From NCBI RefSeq assembly GCF_033568475.1, contig NC_133123.1, positions 5,828,001-5,892,000 of the forward strand: a stretch of 64,000 nt of DNA, written 5' to 3'. The notes under the pieces were generated by a model. That model searched no databases. It saw only the letters and a list, made by a program, of their open reading frames with translations, and was not told the DNA's origin. This DNA comes from Henckelia pumila (lineage: Eukaryota; Streptophyta; Magnoliopsida; Lamiales; Gesneriaceae). This document shows positions 32,517-43,797 of this stretch, one piece after another. A program made the translations under genes and the position numbers. Within the stretch, counting starts at the first letter, position 1. Every line of letters begins with the position of its first letter.

Positions 32517-32615
32517 TTTTTTTATTTTTACCGTAAATTAAATAATAAATGTCAAAAATAATGTAAAATTAAAAAAAATTTACAAGTACCGTAAAACTTC
32601 AAATCTGACAGCGGA
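32517..32615 (+). repeat. Left terminal inverted repeat of the MULE
   Basis: It runs from the T-rich start (TTTTTTTTATTTTTACCGTA) to AATCTGACAGCGGA. It matches the reverse complement of 41821-41917 with about six differences, mostly transitions. A few outer bases (32510-32516) may also belong to the element. Confidence 0.88.
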
Positions 32616-33494
32616 TACTCAGTACACGTGGGCAGAGTCCGCTAACATTTGGAGCCCCCACGCCACGCAGCATCGGCTCTATTATTGATAATGGACCGAC
32701 TGCCCCCACCCACATTATCAGTTTTTTTTTGTGAAATCCTCCATTGTCTACGGCACTTCTTCTCTCCTTATCAATTTTTGTTTCTTTAACATTAGATATC
32801 TCCATCATCGTTCCTCCAATTACAAATCCGAGAGTAGTTTCGGAATCCTTACAACGAGAGGTTTTTTTTTACACCAATTTTTTGAGTTTTCTTCGCCGTA
32901 TCGAAAACATCGTCCGACCACAGGTGGAGAATTTTCACATCTTCCATCACCGCCGATCGTTGTTCAAACTAGCAAGAAGATATTTTGGTTGGTTGGAGCT
33001 CTATTTCAAAATTAAGGTAAATTCGAGATTATGGTTTTTTAATTTGGGTGTTTTGGTTTAATTGAGTTACTATAATTGAAATATGTTTAATGGTTGGTCG
33101 CAGGTACTAAAAAAAGCCATTTGAAGGTATGGATTATTTTTCAGAATTTTTTTAAGCATTATTTTGATTTTTTGAGTTTATTTTAATAATATGTTTTAGT
33201 ATATATTTCAAATTTCTTCTTTTTTATAATTAACTATATTATATTAATATAATAAAAATTAAATGTATTAATAATAAAAATAGTTATGTTACGTTAATTG
33301 TTGTTATTATTATTATTTTAATCTTATAATATATATAAATATAGAATTATATATATATATATATATTAAAATACTAAAAAATATATATATAAACTTTATT
33401 ATTGTTATTGTTATTATATTAGATATATACGCATGTGATATTACCTTATTATTGATATACTATATAATATAGATTATTAGATTGAAATATACGT

Positions 33495-33526
<32 letters not shown>

Positions 33527-33695
33527 GTTATCGTTATTATATTAAAAATGTGCAATATATAGACATATATTGTTATATGCATAGATTAAAATTTATTTTA
33601 TTTTATTTTATTTTATTTTTATGTTTTGTTATTTTGTAATTTTATAATATGTGTTTATTGGTTTGCATTATATAATTGTTAGTATATTTGTCAGG

Positions 33696-35785
33696 ATGAC
33701 AACAAATCGAGGGCCAATAGATTTCAGTGTGCTATATTTATAAGCCACACATATGTCGTCAGAAGTTTCCACAATAACAATTGATGACATAGTTCGAGTC
33801 AAACGATCCGATAATTTGATTTGGCAGTTATTTAATGAGCATGGTCTGCACAGTCGTGTGATTGCATATTTAAATAATATGGGGTTTTATGGTGTTTTGT
33901 TGTGTGGATCTCGGCAATATGATAATCATTTAATTACTGCTTTGGTTGAACGATGGCGACGTGAAACACATACCTTTCATTTTAGATGTGGTGAAGCAAC
34001 CATCACTTTACAAGATATTTCCATTATTTGGGGTCTACCTATTGATGGTGAGCCTGTAATTGGTATAGATGTTTCACGCAAAGTTGAAGAGTGGCAGCAT
34101 ATATGTTTGGATTTATTGGGATTTACGCCACTGACGTCGCATTTCAAAGGTGGCCACTTATCGATGACCGCTTTATATGAGCATTGCATGGCTGCACATA
34201 TCGATGATAATAGTCCAGAAATAGATGTCGTAAAATATACCCGTTGTGTAGCATTAAAGATTATTGGAGGAATCATGGTTCCAGATTATCAAAGAGGATC
34301 TGTTAAATTAATTTTTTTGCAACTACTTCGGGATATTGAACGCATCAGATCTTATAGTTGGGGAAGTGCAGTTCTAGCATTCCTATATCGTGAGTTATGC
34401 AATGCAACACGGATAAGAAAAGCTATAATATCCGGGCCTCTATTTATCCTACAGGTATAAATTTTTAAGTTCATCTAATATCACATTATAATAATTTATA
34501 ATTTAATTTATTACTGATGGCAGGTATGGGCATGAAGCAGGATTACATTTGTTAATCCTGATATAAATGGATTATCTCTGACTGTGCCTCAAAATGAATT
34601 CGAGGAAGATATTCCATATGCTCCTTATGGTGCACGGTAATATTTGAAAAATATTAGCTTTTTATAAATTATAAATTCATTTTGTAATAATTTTAATAAT
34701 TTTTTTTTATTGTAGGTGGTCAAATGTGTTTAATTACACTCATTCACCAACGCACGTTGTTAGAATTATAAGGGATTGCTTCGATCGTATGACTAATGCC
34801 GAGGTGTGTTATTGGATTATTGAAATTTTACAGCAATTATATTAATTTATATTTATTAATTAAAAATGATTTTATTATTATTATTATGCAGTTTAATTGG
34901 ATAGTTTACAACAAGAAAGATGTTGATGTTAAAGCGATCATTAGTACATACGATAATAGAATCTGGAGATGTGTTTGTCCTATGATTTGTTTTGATATTG
35001 TGGAGATGCATCGTCCTGATCGGGTCTTGAGGCAGTTCAAAATGCGACAATCTATTCATAGGCCTGCACTTGACAACGATAACCTACATAATGTTAATAG
35101 AACAGGTCATCGCAACACAGATTGGAGAGAGTATCATAAAGATGCAATTATTCTTTGGAATGGAAAATTGAGTAATGTTGCCCGAGGAGAACGCTACAGA
35201 AGATCTAGGAAAGTCGATGATGATTACTTTCCATGGTATGATCGCATTACTGTACGATTTATATCGCCTGCAGTAACTGGGCTTGGTTTTAGGCCATATC
35301 AACCGAATTTAGATATTGGCAGACACAGTAATATTCCACAAAATTTTAGTGTGTCATCCTCTGATTCGCATCAGTCATCATCAGGGTTTGTTCCTCCTCG
35401 TCCATCTGGTGAGTTCTACAACGCGGGTCCATCTGGTGGGTTCGACAACGCAGGGCCATCTAGTGGGTTGTACAATATCGGACCATTCGGTGGATTTTAC
35501 GGTGCAGGACCATCTGGTTCATATGTTGATGTCGGTTATCATACTCCATTTTGTGAAAATATCCAAAGTTTTACAGACCTGCTTAATACTGGTCAACGCA
35601 ATATTCTGGCTCCTGAAAGAAACGTTCCGTCACCTGTAATATTCCCTAGTTATTCAGATGAGCAACAAGAGAAGAGTGAAGAAATTGTTGATGCTCCTGT
35701 TGTGCGTAGAGGACAACGTAGACGTAGACCACCTGCTTGTGGTACCCGTGGTCATTTGTATAACTGCAATTGTCATGAACAATAA
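33696..35785 (+). pseudogene. Plant mobile domain (MAIN-like) gene carried by the MULE
   Basis: Four exons: 33696-34454, 34524-34636, 34716-34803, 34892-35785. The PMD hallmarks are visible: VIAYLNNMGFYGVLLCG near the start, WRRETHTFHFRCGEATITLQDISIIWGLPIDGEP, then GLYDHC-like and ALKIIGG segments, and later the aspartate/aromatic-rich IVYNKKDVDVKAII and VRFISPAVTG. The C-terminal tail has five tandem copies of a nine-residue Gly/Pro unit and a basic end (RRGQRRRRPPACGTRGH). One in-frame stop lies near the N-terminus and another early in exon 2, so it is decayed, although the ATG at 33753 opens a 234-codon first exon. PMD proteins (MAIN, MAIL1) act in nuclear silencing in plants, and transposon-borne versions are known. 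Function of this copy, if any, is unknown. Confidence 0.8.
35402..35536 (+). repeat. In-frame minisatellite, five 27-bp units
   Basis: Five consecutive units each encode nine residues like PSGGFYNAG (PSGEFYNAG, PSGGFDNAG, PSSGLYNIG, PFGGFYGAG, PSGSYVDVG) in the tail of the PMD gene. Confidence 0.9.
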
Positions 35786-36164
35786 TGATATTTTTTTTTT
35801 GTGTTATAGTAATTGATAATTAGTTATGCATGTGATTTTTTTTTTCTTTCCGTATGAGTTTTTTTTTATTATACCATAATTATTTTAAATACTTTATTAA
35901 GTTGATTCAAACAAATATGAAGAAAAATGCTAGTAGTGTAATAGATCAATGCATTTAACCCATATCAAATACATATCTTATTCAATGCATACATTATATG
36001 ACACAATTATAAAAACGCATATGCTACCAACAAACATTTATTTGTTATACATTTTTCGTCAAGCAATCAATTGTCCACGTTCATCTGATGCTCCTGAAAA
36101 AAAAAATAGACATATACAAATTAAAATATATTACAAGACATATTTTTAGGAACAAATTAAATTT

Positions 36165-38417
36165 TCAAAGTTTATACCTGTTAGTTCTTCGTTGTTGTCT
36201 CTCTCTCGCTACCGGCATGTCCATCTCGTTTCTTAGTCGAGTCGTTGTATCCCTACCTGCTCTTCTTCTTTCACGTCTAACTGGGTTGTGTTGCAACTCA
36301 AAGGTAGGACGATCCCAATATCTTTCATCTGCAAGAGGTTCAAATCTTCCTTCATATGTTGCGAGGTACTCCGATATATTGTACCATGGCTGCACAAGTG
36401 TCGTGGGATCTAACGAGTGCCATTTAGCGGTGCAAATAGCATGAGAACAAGGGATGCCGAAAATTGTCCATTTACCACATGAACAATCTGTTGTTGATAT
36501 TCTCACCACTTGCATGTGTTGGCCGCGACTTGGCCTTCCTCCGGTCGCAACCTGAGCAGTTTGTGATCGTACATCATATTTAACAACACGATTTTCACTA
36601 GATTTCTTTGCCCATTCCTCATACTTTCGCCGTGCATAATCCGACCACAATTGATTTTCTTGAATCATACGTTGACCTTTTGTCACACGTTCAATGAAGT
36701 ATTGGACACATCTCAGAAGGGTCAAGTGTACCATTGCAGATATAGGCAGTCTACGAGCTCCCTTTAACACACTGTTTAAGCACTCGGACATGTTGGTCGT
36801 CATCACTCCACGACGCCAACCTCCGTCATGGGCCATACTCCATTTTTCCTTTGATATTCAATCCTAATATCTGTGTGCCAAAATATTTTTGTTCTTAATT
36901 GCCTCCATTGTTGCATCAAATTTACAAATTTGATGTTGACTACCTACTTCCCAACACAAATCTTTCAAATGCACATCTTTGAACCTGGAATTAAAATTTG
37001 AGCACACGTGCCGCAAACAAAAACGATGCACACCTTGTGGAGGTTTGAAATAGGATAGATCTTCAACGGCTCGCACGATTCCCTTGTGCCTATCAAATAT
37101 TAGACACACACCATTTTCGCCACATACAACATGCCGTCCAACATTTTCCAAAAACCACTTCCAGGAATCAGACGTTTCTTCATCGACAATTGCAAAAGCC
37201 AATGGTAGAACTTGATTGTTAGCATCGAGAGTGACAGCGATCAACATTTTGTGTTTGTACTTTGTGTACAAATGTGTACCGTCGGTACTAATGATTTTTC
37301 AACAGTGTCGAAATCCATTAGTACACGGCTTGAACGCCCAAAAATAATAGTTCAATGTTTTTATTTCTTCATTGTTTCTGATATGCTTCCAGTCCACAAT
37401 TGTTCCAATATTGTATTTGCAAAGAGCACGCATATATTTTGGCAGTAATTGAACAGAGCTCTCCCAAGTTCCATAAACAATTTCCACTGCACGTTTCAGA
37501 CTCCGCCACGCCTTCGTATACGAGATTTGATATCCATATTTATCTTTCACACTCTCTATTATATATTTAATCTCGTACGAAGGATCACATCGTACAATGC
37601 CCAATAGTGTATGTGCAACCATATCACTATTCAAGTTGTGATGATCTATGCCGACGTTGGTTGATATACATGTATGAGGCCCACCATATCTGGTTATTTT
37701 CCAATAAACTGTTTTCTCCTTGAAAGATGCGCGAAGACCCCAACGACATCTGACGGTGGAAGAATCATTTTTGCATTGAATTTTCCACAAAATACGTGTG
37801 CTCTCAACAACAAGATATTCACGCCTAGAAACTCTGACCGAATAATCCTTCACAGATGCAATCAGATCTTTTTTATTCTTGAAAACCATGTTTACACATA
37901 GTTATCCTCTCTCCTCATTATAGTATCTTGTCCGCATGTCATGAGGTACGCCAATAGAATCAAAAATCTCTTCTCCAAAATATGTATTAAAGAAAGATGG
38001 CATATCAGAAGTGGTAGAAAAGAAAGGAATATCTTGCCTCTGTAATTTCTGACGAGGTGGTGGACGAGATGATGTTCCATCATCAGTATTTGCATGGATA
38101 TTCACATGTACATCATCATTCACATCTTCAACATCGTCATCATCTTCTTCCTCAGACTCCTCGTATGACATCTCTGGCTCTGTATCGCTTATCTGGATAT
38201 CTTCATTTTCACTCCTAGGATCATCAACACGTGGCACAAAGTTTTGAATTTCTGAATTCCAATTTGCTTCACCATAATTTTGTTCCCAAATACGTGTACT
38301 TTGCGGCCAACTTGCAGGATCAGGTTCTGATTGAAACATCCTAGACTTATAAATTTCTAAAATGCGGAAAATTTAAAAAATTTTCTTTTTCTTTTAATTT
38401 TAAAATAAATACTAAGT

Positions 38418-38453
<36 letters not shown>

Positions 38454-41412
38454 CATACATATATGTACAACCATAAAAGAGATTTAAAATTTAATAAATA
38501 ATTATGCAACATAAAAATAATTACTAAAACGTCTGAATCATGCAATACTTAAAATAATTCAAAACAATTTAATCAACAGTGCATACACTAAAAAGTTGCA
38601 TAAAAATAATACTTAAATCTCAACACTGGAATAAAATCTTCAAATAAAATAATGTTTAAAATATTCATGCATAGAACACTAGCACGATGCAGACTACGGT
38701 CACGGGGCCACTGCAGCTCCGCTCATACGTCCTCACCACCGGTAGGGGTAACCTGCTCCTCTACGTACTCACCTGCACCATATCAGTGTAGTGAGCCTAG
38801 AGGCCCAACATGCATACTAACAAGGGTTTAAAATAATTTAATACACTTTCATACATAATACTTAACCTATAAATGCATGAGCATGCCTCAAAAATATTAA
38901 CATAAATGTTGCTTAAAGAAATCACTGAATTATACATAACATACATAATATCATACATACTTGAGTTGTTGAGCACTTATTTTCTTAACATCGAATGGTC
39001 ATATCCGTAAGTGTGACCCATACTTATAGTGCGACTGATCAGTCTAAGAAACCATCGTACGAGGCTGGTGGCGAACCACCCATACATAAATGGCAGAAAC
39101 TGCCCATACATAAATGGCCACACTACTTCAATTTCCACCTAAAATATTTTATTTGCTCAACCATAGAACTTCAATCATAGCATAAAAATTGATTTCATGA
39201 ATGCATGTACTTTAAATAAATTGTGTGTCCTTCATTTATATTTAATTTATTTTATAATATCATATAAATATTCAAATAACTTTTCATGCATAAAATAATT
39301 AAATATAAACTCAGGACACATGAAATTTCTCATGGTTTGATTCAACTGATGTCCCTAGACATACAAGCCCATTAAGACTAACTTAGGCCCAATAACACTG
39401 TTCCTGTCCCAATGGGCCCAAAAGCCCAAAGACTGACCCAATAACTTTCATGGGCTCCCAAGCCCATAAAAATTTCTGGCCAACTTAAAAATTTAAATAA
39501 AAATTAATAAAAGCCCAAAAATAATTAAATTAACCCAAAATAATTTAATGGAGCCCAAATAAATTAAATGGTACTAATTAAATTTTTGGGAATTTAATTA
39601 GCCCATTTAACTCCTAATTAACTTAAAAACTTAAAAATAAAAATACCCGAGCCCAATTAAAATAACCCGGACCCGGACCCAACTAACTTAACCCATATTA
39701 TTTTAGACCCGACCCGGATCCACCAACAACCCAAAAACCCGAAACCCTATTCTTCCCTCTTCCCCCTTGCCGCGGCCGCACGAGCAGCAGGCCTTCACGG
39801 CCTGCTGCAGCCCAGCTCCGACCACCGTGGCCAGAGCCCCGCCGGCAGGACCTCCCCAGGGTCCTGCCAGTTCGAACCATGCCCTGGCCCGAACCCCATG
39901 CTGCCTCCTTCCCCAACACCGAACCCTCTTCCAAGACAACCCTAACCTGCGCGCCCATGGCTTCCCTTCTGAAACTCGATCGGCCGTGACTCCTAGCCCC
40001 AACCCAGCCAAAGCCGACCCATCTAGACACTCTAGGGACCCCGTAGGACCTAGCCAGCAGCCCCCTTCAAGCCATGGATAGTAAAAACGTGAGCATGAAC
40101 ATCACAAAGCCAAAACCGAGTGCATAAGAGAAAGAATTTGAAAACTTGCTGTCAAAAATGATAGATCTCGATGCTACACACCCACACACATACATACACC
40201 GATATAGGATTGAAAAGAGAAGAAAATCATGCCTTTCACCGTAGACGAAGAGAAAAACCGAAAGCGAGACGATTCCGGGACGACGGGGCGACGACGATGA
40301 ACTTTGGACCTTCAAGACCGAGACTATGGAGTTTTCTTGGGGATGACTGGCCGAAGAAGATGAATATTGAATGGGGTTGGCGGCTGAGCTTAGGGAAATC
40401 GTGGGTTTGGGTAGCTTAGGGTTAGTCTAGGTTTTTAGTTTTAAATAAAAAAATAGGTTTTAGGATAATGAAATAATAATTAAAAGTTTTAAATATAAAA
40501 CATAAAATTTTAAAACTCTAAATAAAAGTTACAATCTGATAATTTAAATTAAAAAAATACAAAAATCCCGAAATTACAAATTTAGGGAATTTTAAAAATA
40601 CTAAAAAGTCAATATTTTGGCTTATTTTGAATAAAAATGGACTCCTAAAATTATATAAAATTAAATACTTAAATTTTTGAGATAATAAAACTCAAAATAA
40701 TATTTTAGGGCTCTAAAAAGGCTCATAAAATAATTTGGGTGGAAAGTTGTCATCTCGTCCGTCCACGGTCCCGTCTACGCGATCAAAACAATTAATTAAA
40801 ATACTAAAAATCATAAAAATCACTAATTATGGGTTAAATGCTTAAAAATAAATTAAATCATGCACAAATAATTCACATAATTATTTAACCCATAAATCTA
40901 AAATTTAAATAATTAAATATCCTAATTATGCATGCGGATTTACGTATTTAAAAAAATACCGGGTGTTACACTGATGTTCCGGCGATATATTGATCTCACG
41001 ATCTACTTTCAGGATAAAGATACATGTTGTCCATTCCTTCGGTGACGTGTAAAATATCCGATTCTTGGTCGACATGACCAACGTGATGGTCAATTTGGTT
41101 TGCTTCCACGTACAAATGCAATATACGTATATTGGGAGATTGCATCATAAACTCTAAAGCGTTGTCATCGACAAGATTGACTTGAATTTCATGCCAAGAT
41201 GAATTTTCCATGAAAGAATATTTCGTTGACAATTTGAGAGTAAAAGTAGTTGGATCAATCCTCAATATTTGATGCACAGCTTCAACCAACTCGGACAAAG
41301 TAATGGTACGTAGAACTCGCATCGGTCTAGTATAAGGAATACTATACACAATCGATCCACTATTCACAATAATATGACCACCAAAATATAAAAATATATC
41401 AATGTTTTCCAT
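36165..41412 (-). pseudogene. MURA-type transposase of the MULE, split by a solo LTR
   Basis: The minus strand carries, in order: an N-terminal segment at 40996-41412 (DIFLYFGGHIIVNSG), an acidic linker at 37902-38331, the Mutator DNA-binding region (37299-37889, VFKNKKDLIASVKDYSV ... GGPHTC), the MULE catalytic domain (36864-37300, STDGTHLYTKY, AFAIVDEETSDSWKWFL, IFDRHKGIVRAV, HRFCLRHVCSNF) and a SWIM zinc finger (CSCGKWTIFGIPCSHAIC) with a basic C-terminus. A further small 3' exon may follow the donor at about 36171. The gene is interrupted by the solo LTR and by about five in-frame stops, all explainable by C:G to T:A change, so it cannot make an active enzyme. Its partner is the element's own inverted repeats. 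Confidence 0.88.
38332..40970 (-). mobile_element. Ty3/gypsy solo LTR (Tekay-like, 2.6 kb) nested in the MULE transposase gene
   Basis: Read on the minus strand it starts TGTAACACCCGGTATTTTTT and ends GATGTTTCA, giving TG...CA ends. The host sequence CTGAT is present on both sides (38327-38331 and 40971-40975), a perfect 5-bp target duplication. The TGTAACACCC start and the CCTACCGGTGGTGAGGACG region resemble Tekay/Del-type LTRs. No gag or pol lies inside, so it is a solo LTR left by recombination between two LTRs. It is a fossil, younger than the MULE it interrupts; its age cannot be measured without a partner LTR. Confidence 0.88.
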
Positions 41413-41820
41413 TCTCGATATATTTTTTTGAAATAAAAATGAAAAACGGATAAAAGAAAAGAGAAAATTTTAAAGAGTTTAATATTTGTATGAGTGATAT
41501 CCGAATAATATTTGTGAACATATATATATATATTAATACAATTACGCGTAGAATTAATTGTTTACGCGTTAAATTAATTCTTTACACGTTATATAATATA
41601 TTTAAAAATTTATTACGCGTTCAATACGCGTTATATAATATATTTAAAAATTTATTACGCGTTCAATACGCGTTTTTTTTAATTAAGTCAGTGTTAGATG
41701 ATTTAAAATAAATTTAATTCTCCACTTAGGCATAGCGTCCGCGCTCCGTGGCGCGGACGCTGCCTATTTGGCAGCATCCGCGCCTCGTGGCGGAGGACGA
41801 TGCCTACGTGTAAATGAAAG

Positions 41821-41921
41821 TCCGCTTTCAGATTTGGAGTTTTACAATATTTGTAAATTTTTTTTAATTTTACATTATTTTTGAAATTTATTATTTAATT
41901 TACGGTAAAAATAAAAAAAAC
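41821..41921 (-). repeat. Right terminal inverted repeat of the MULE
   Basis: It matches the left repeat in reverse complement from GCGGA to the T-rich terminus. Just inside it (41735-41800) is a GC-rich hairpin-forming stretch with repeated GTCCGCGC/GCGCGGAC. Confidence 0.88.
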
Positions 41922-42514
41922 TAAGATACAATAGTTCATTTTTCTTAATTTTATATTCACATCCAGCTAAATAAAAGATGCTCACTGTTTATCGCCTTTT
42001 TCAGTTGGATATCATATATAGCTAGTACCATATGATCTAGGTGATTGAATTTAAACGCTATGTTTTGCTTTAAAATTTGCATTGAGAATTTCTGAAGGAA
42101 ATTTTGTTTAGAAATTTCAATTTTTCCTATATTGTATTTTGGATTATGCTATTCGTTTTTCTTATTTTTATAGTTATGTTATAAAATAATAATATTTTTT
42201 GTTAAAATATAATTAGTATGATGTTGGAATTGTCTAAGAAAGAAAAGAGAAGTAAAAATAAGAGACAATAAATTACGAAACAATAAAACAGTGAGAAAAC
42301 AAACACTCGGTATTTCGACGGATATGAAAAAAAAAAAAATCAAGATATAACTTAATTAAAATTGTTTTAATTATGAATACAAATTGTTTCACTTTATTTT
42401 TATTTTTATTGTTTGATAAAAACTTGAATACATTAATCACACCAAATTATCTGAACAGAGTTCAAAAACAAAGGGATAGCAGGAAGGTTCAATCTTATTC
42501 CATGGGTATTATTT

Positions 42515-42644
42515 CATGGTATAGGTGGAATTATGTGATAGATGCAAATTATGTGGATCCACATAATTATGTGGGGCCCACATAATTAATTATGTGAGAT
42601 CCACATGATTTGCATCAATCACAAACTTTCATATCACCCCATAG
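42515..42644. mobile_element. Foldback MITE-like element
   Basis: GTGATAGATGCAAATTATGT (42535 onward) pairs with the reverse complement of the right arm (GTGATTGATGCAAATCATGT, ending 42622). The two arms meet at GGGGCCC. Weaker similarity extends outward on both sides. The whole can fold into a long hairpin. No target duplication was defined. Confidence 0.6.
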
Positions 42645-42679
42645 ATAGATCGAATTTTCCGGGATAGCATCCCTGAAAA

Positions 42680-42960
42680 TTAAATCTTTCCTACCCTGTC
42701 CACAAAGTTGCGCCATTAAATGCGCTGCATTATTAACAAAACGAGAACAGTAGTGGAAAGATATTTGGTAGAAACATCTTGATAACCTCAACTAGCTGTG
42801 CTTCCATGACAAAAAGAGATAATGTTCTAATCACATTGAGAGCTTCCGACTCAACAATCAAGTATAGTTTTCTTTTGCTATGGCAACCGCGTCTTTAACT
42901 GCTACTATCTCGACAAAATAGACCGTGAAACAACCAGATAAATGTGCTGCATTATTCACT
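42680..42960 (-). pseudogene. LINE-type RNase H-like domain fragment
   Basis: On the minus strand, scattered across frames, are EIVAVKDAVAIAK, VESEALNVIRTL and RFVNNAAHLMAQLC. These resemble the RVT_3 RNase H-like domain found at the end of plant LINE ORF2 and in derived host ORFs. Frame changes and short length mark it as a degraded fragment. Confidence 0.5.
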
Positions 42961-43569
42961 TTATTGTTGATGATTCATATACTTGAGATAAAAATATCGA
43001 AGACTTATTAGTTGAATATTGGTTAGATCTCGGGTTGACCTAAACCCGACCCATATATATATCATGACAACTGAACATTTTTTTGAAAAAAATATAAGAG
43101 TACATTTCGTTGAATTTTGGACGAAAGGATTTGAATTTAAAGGGGTATTTGAACCAAATTTAAAATTACTCTATATTAGGATAAATTTGAATTCACTCCA
43201 TTAACTCAAACAAATTTAATTAGTTAAATTTTGCTATTAAAACCAATTGATTTGCTTTATAGATTTGAAATCTGGTAGATGAGATCCTAGCATATGGATA
43301 AAAAATAATTAAAATAATTATATTAATATATATTAAATAAATGCATTAGTTTCACCAATACAATAGATCACGTACACCAGTAAAAAGATCAGAAGCGGAC
43401 AAAAAGAGTAAAAGGACTAAAATCCGATGCAAGAATTCCGATCTTAAAGCTGAACATATCGACAATTATTACAGCACACTATAATATATCAATTGAAACA
43501 ACATGAAAACCAATCAAAGCCTGAGTCAAATTAAATTGAATGATTCTTAAAGAATCAAAGAAAACAATC

Positions 43570-43797
43570 TCAAAAATGGCAGCCACAGCACAGATAGAAG
43601 ACACACAGAGTGGAGACAAGAACAATGGCTTCCACCACATAAACAACCTTGAAAATAACATCGTCCACTATCCATTTCTGCAGCCCCCATTGTTTCCATT
43701 TCACAGAAGAAATTCTCCATTGCACCACCACCCGCGCTGCTTGTACTTCATCCCCTTCAATGACCAAAACCTCATCATCGATCTCAGTTAAGTATTT
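43570..43797 (-). CDS. Possible small membrane protein or truncated gene copy
   Basis: The minus strand encodes about 75 residues ending at a TGA at 43570: LTEIDDEVLVIEGDEVQAAR, then VVVQWRISSVKWKQWGLQKW, a hydrophobic helix (VVYVVEAIVLVSTLCVFYL) and a Cys-rich tail CCGCHF. The composition (acidic head, basic-aromatic middle, one membrane helix, short tail) looks protein-like. No ATG was found at its start, so it may be the last exon of a gene, with an acceptor near 43797, or a truncated copy. I do not recognise the family. The start coordinate on the minus strand is approximate. Confidence 0.4.
   Translation of the reverse strand, partial: KYLTEIDDEVLVIEGDEVQAARVVVQWRISSVKWKQWGLQKWIVDDVIFKVVYVVEAIVLVSTLCVFYLCCGCHF

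Larger units (their letters stand above)
32510..41921. mobile_element. Large Mutator-like element (MULE, about 9.4 kb) carrying transposase and a plant-mobile-domain gene
   Basis: Inverted terminal repeats of about 100 bp bound the element (left 32517-32615, right 41821-41917), roughly 94 percent identical by hand count. Inside are a PMD/MAIN-like gene on the plus strand and a MURA-type transposase on the minus strand, both with in-frame stops. A gypsy solo LTR of 2.6 kb sits in the transposase gene. Outside the ends, TAAGATAAG (32501-32509) and TAAGATACA (41922-41930) share seven of nine bases and may be a decayed 9-bp target duplication, which Mutator elements generate. Without the solo LTR the element would be about 6.8 kb. 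It is probably immobile because its transposase is broken. Confidence 0.85.
41931..43569. other. Intergenic region with small repeat remnants
   Basis: The region holds a foldback element (about 42515-42644) and a decayed RNase H-like fragment (about 42680-42960). No intact gene was recognised. Confidence 0.6.

Noticed and set aside
39698-40315. Open frames on both strands in a GC-rich stretch
   Set aside because: They lie inside the gypsy solo LTR, overlap each other in several frames and show no domain.
38332-40996. A 2.6-kb intron in the MURA gene with GT-AG-like borders
   Set aside because: The segment is a solo LTR with TG...CA ends and a perfect CTGAT duplication, so the apparent splice borders are coincidental.
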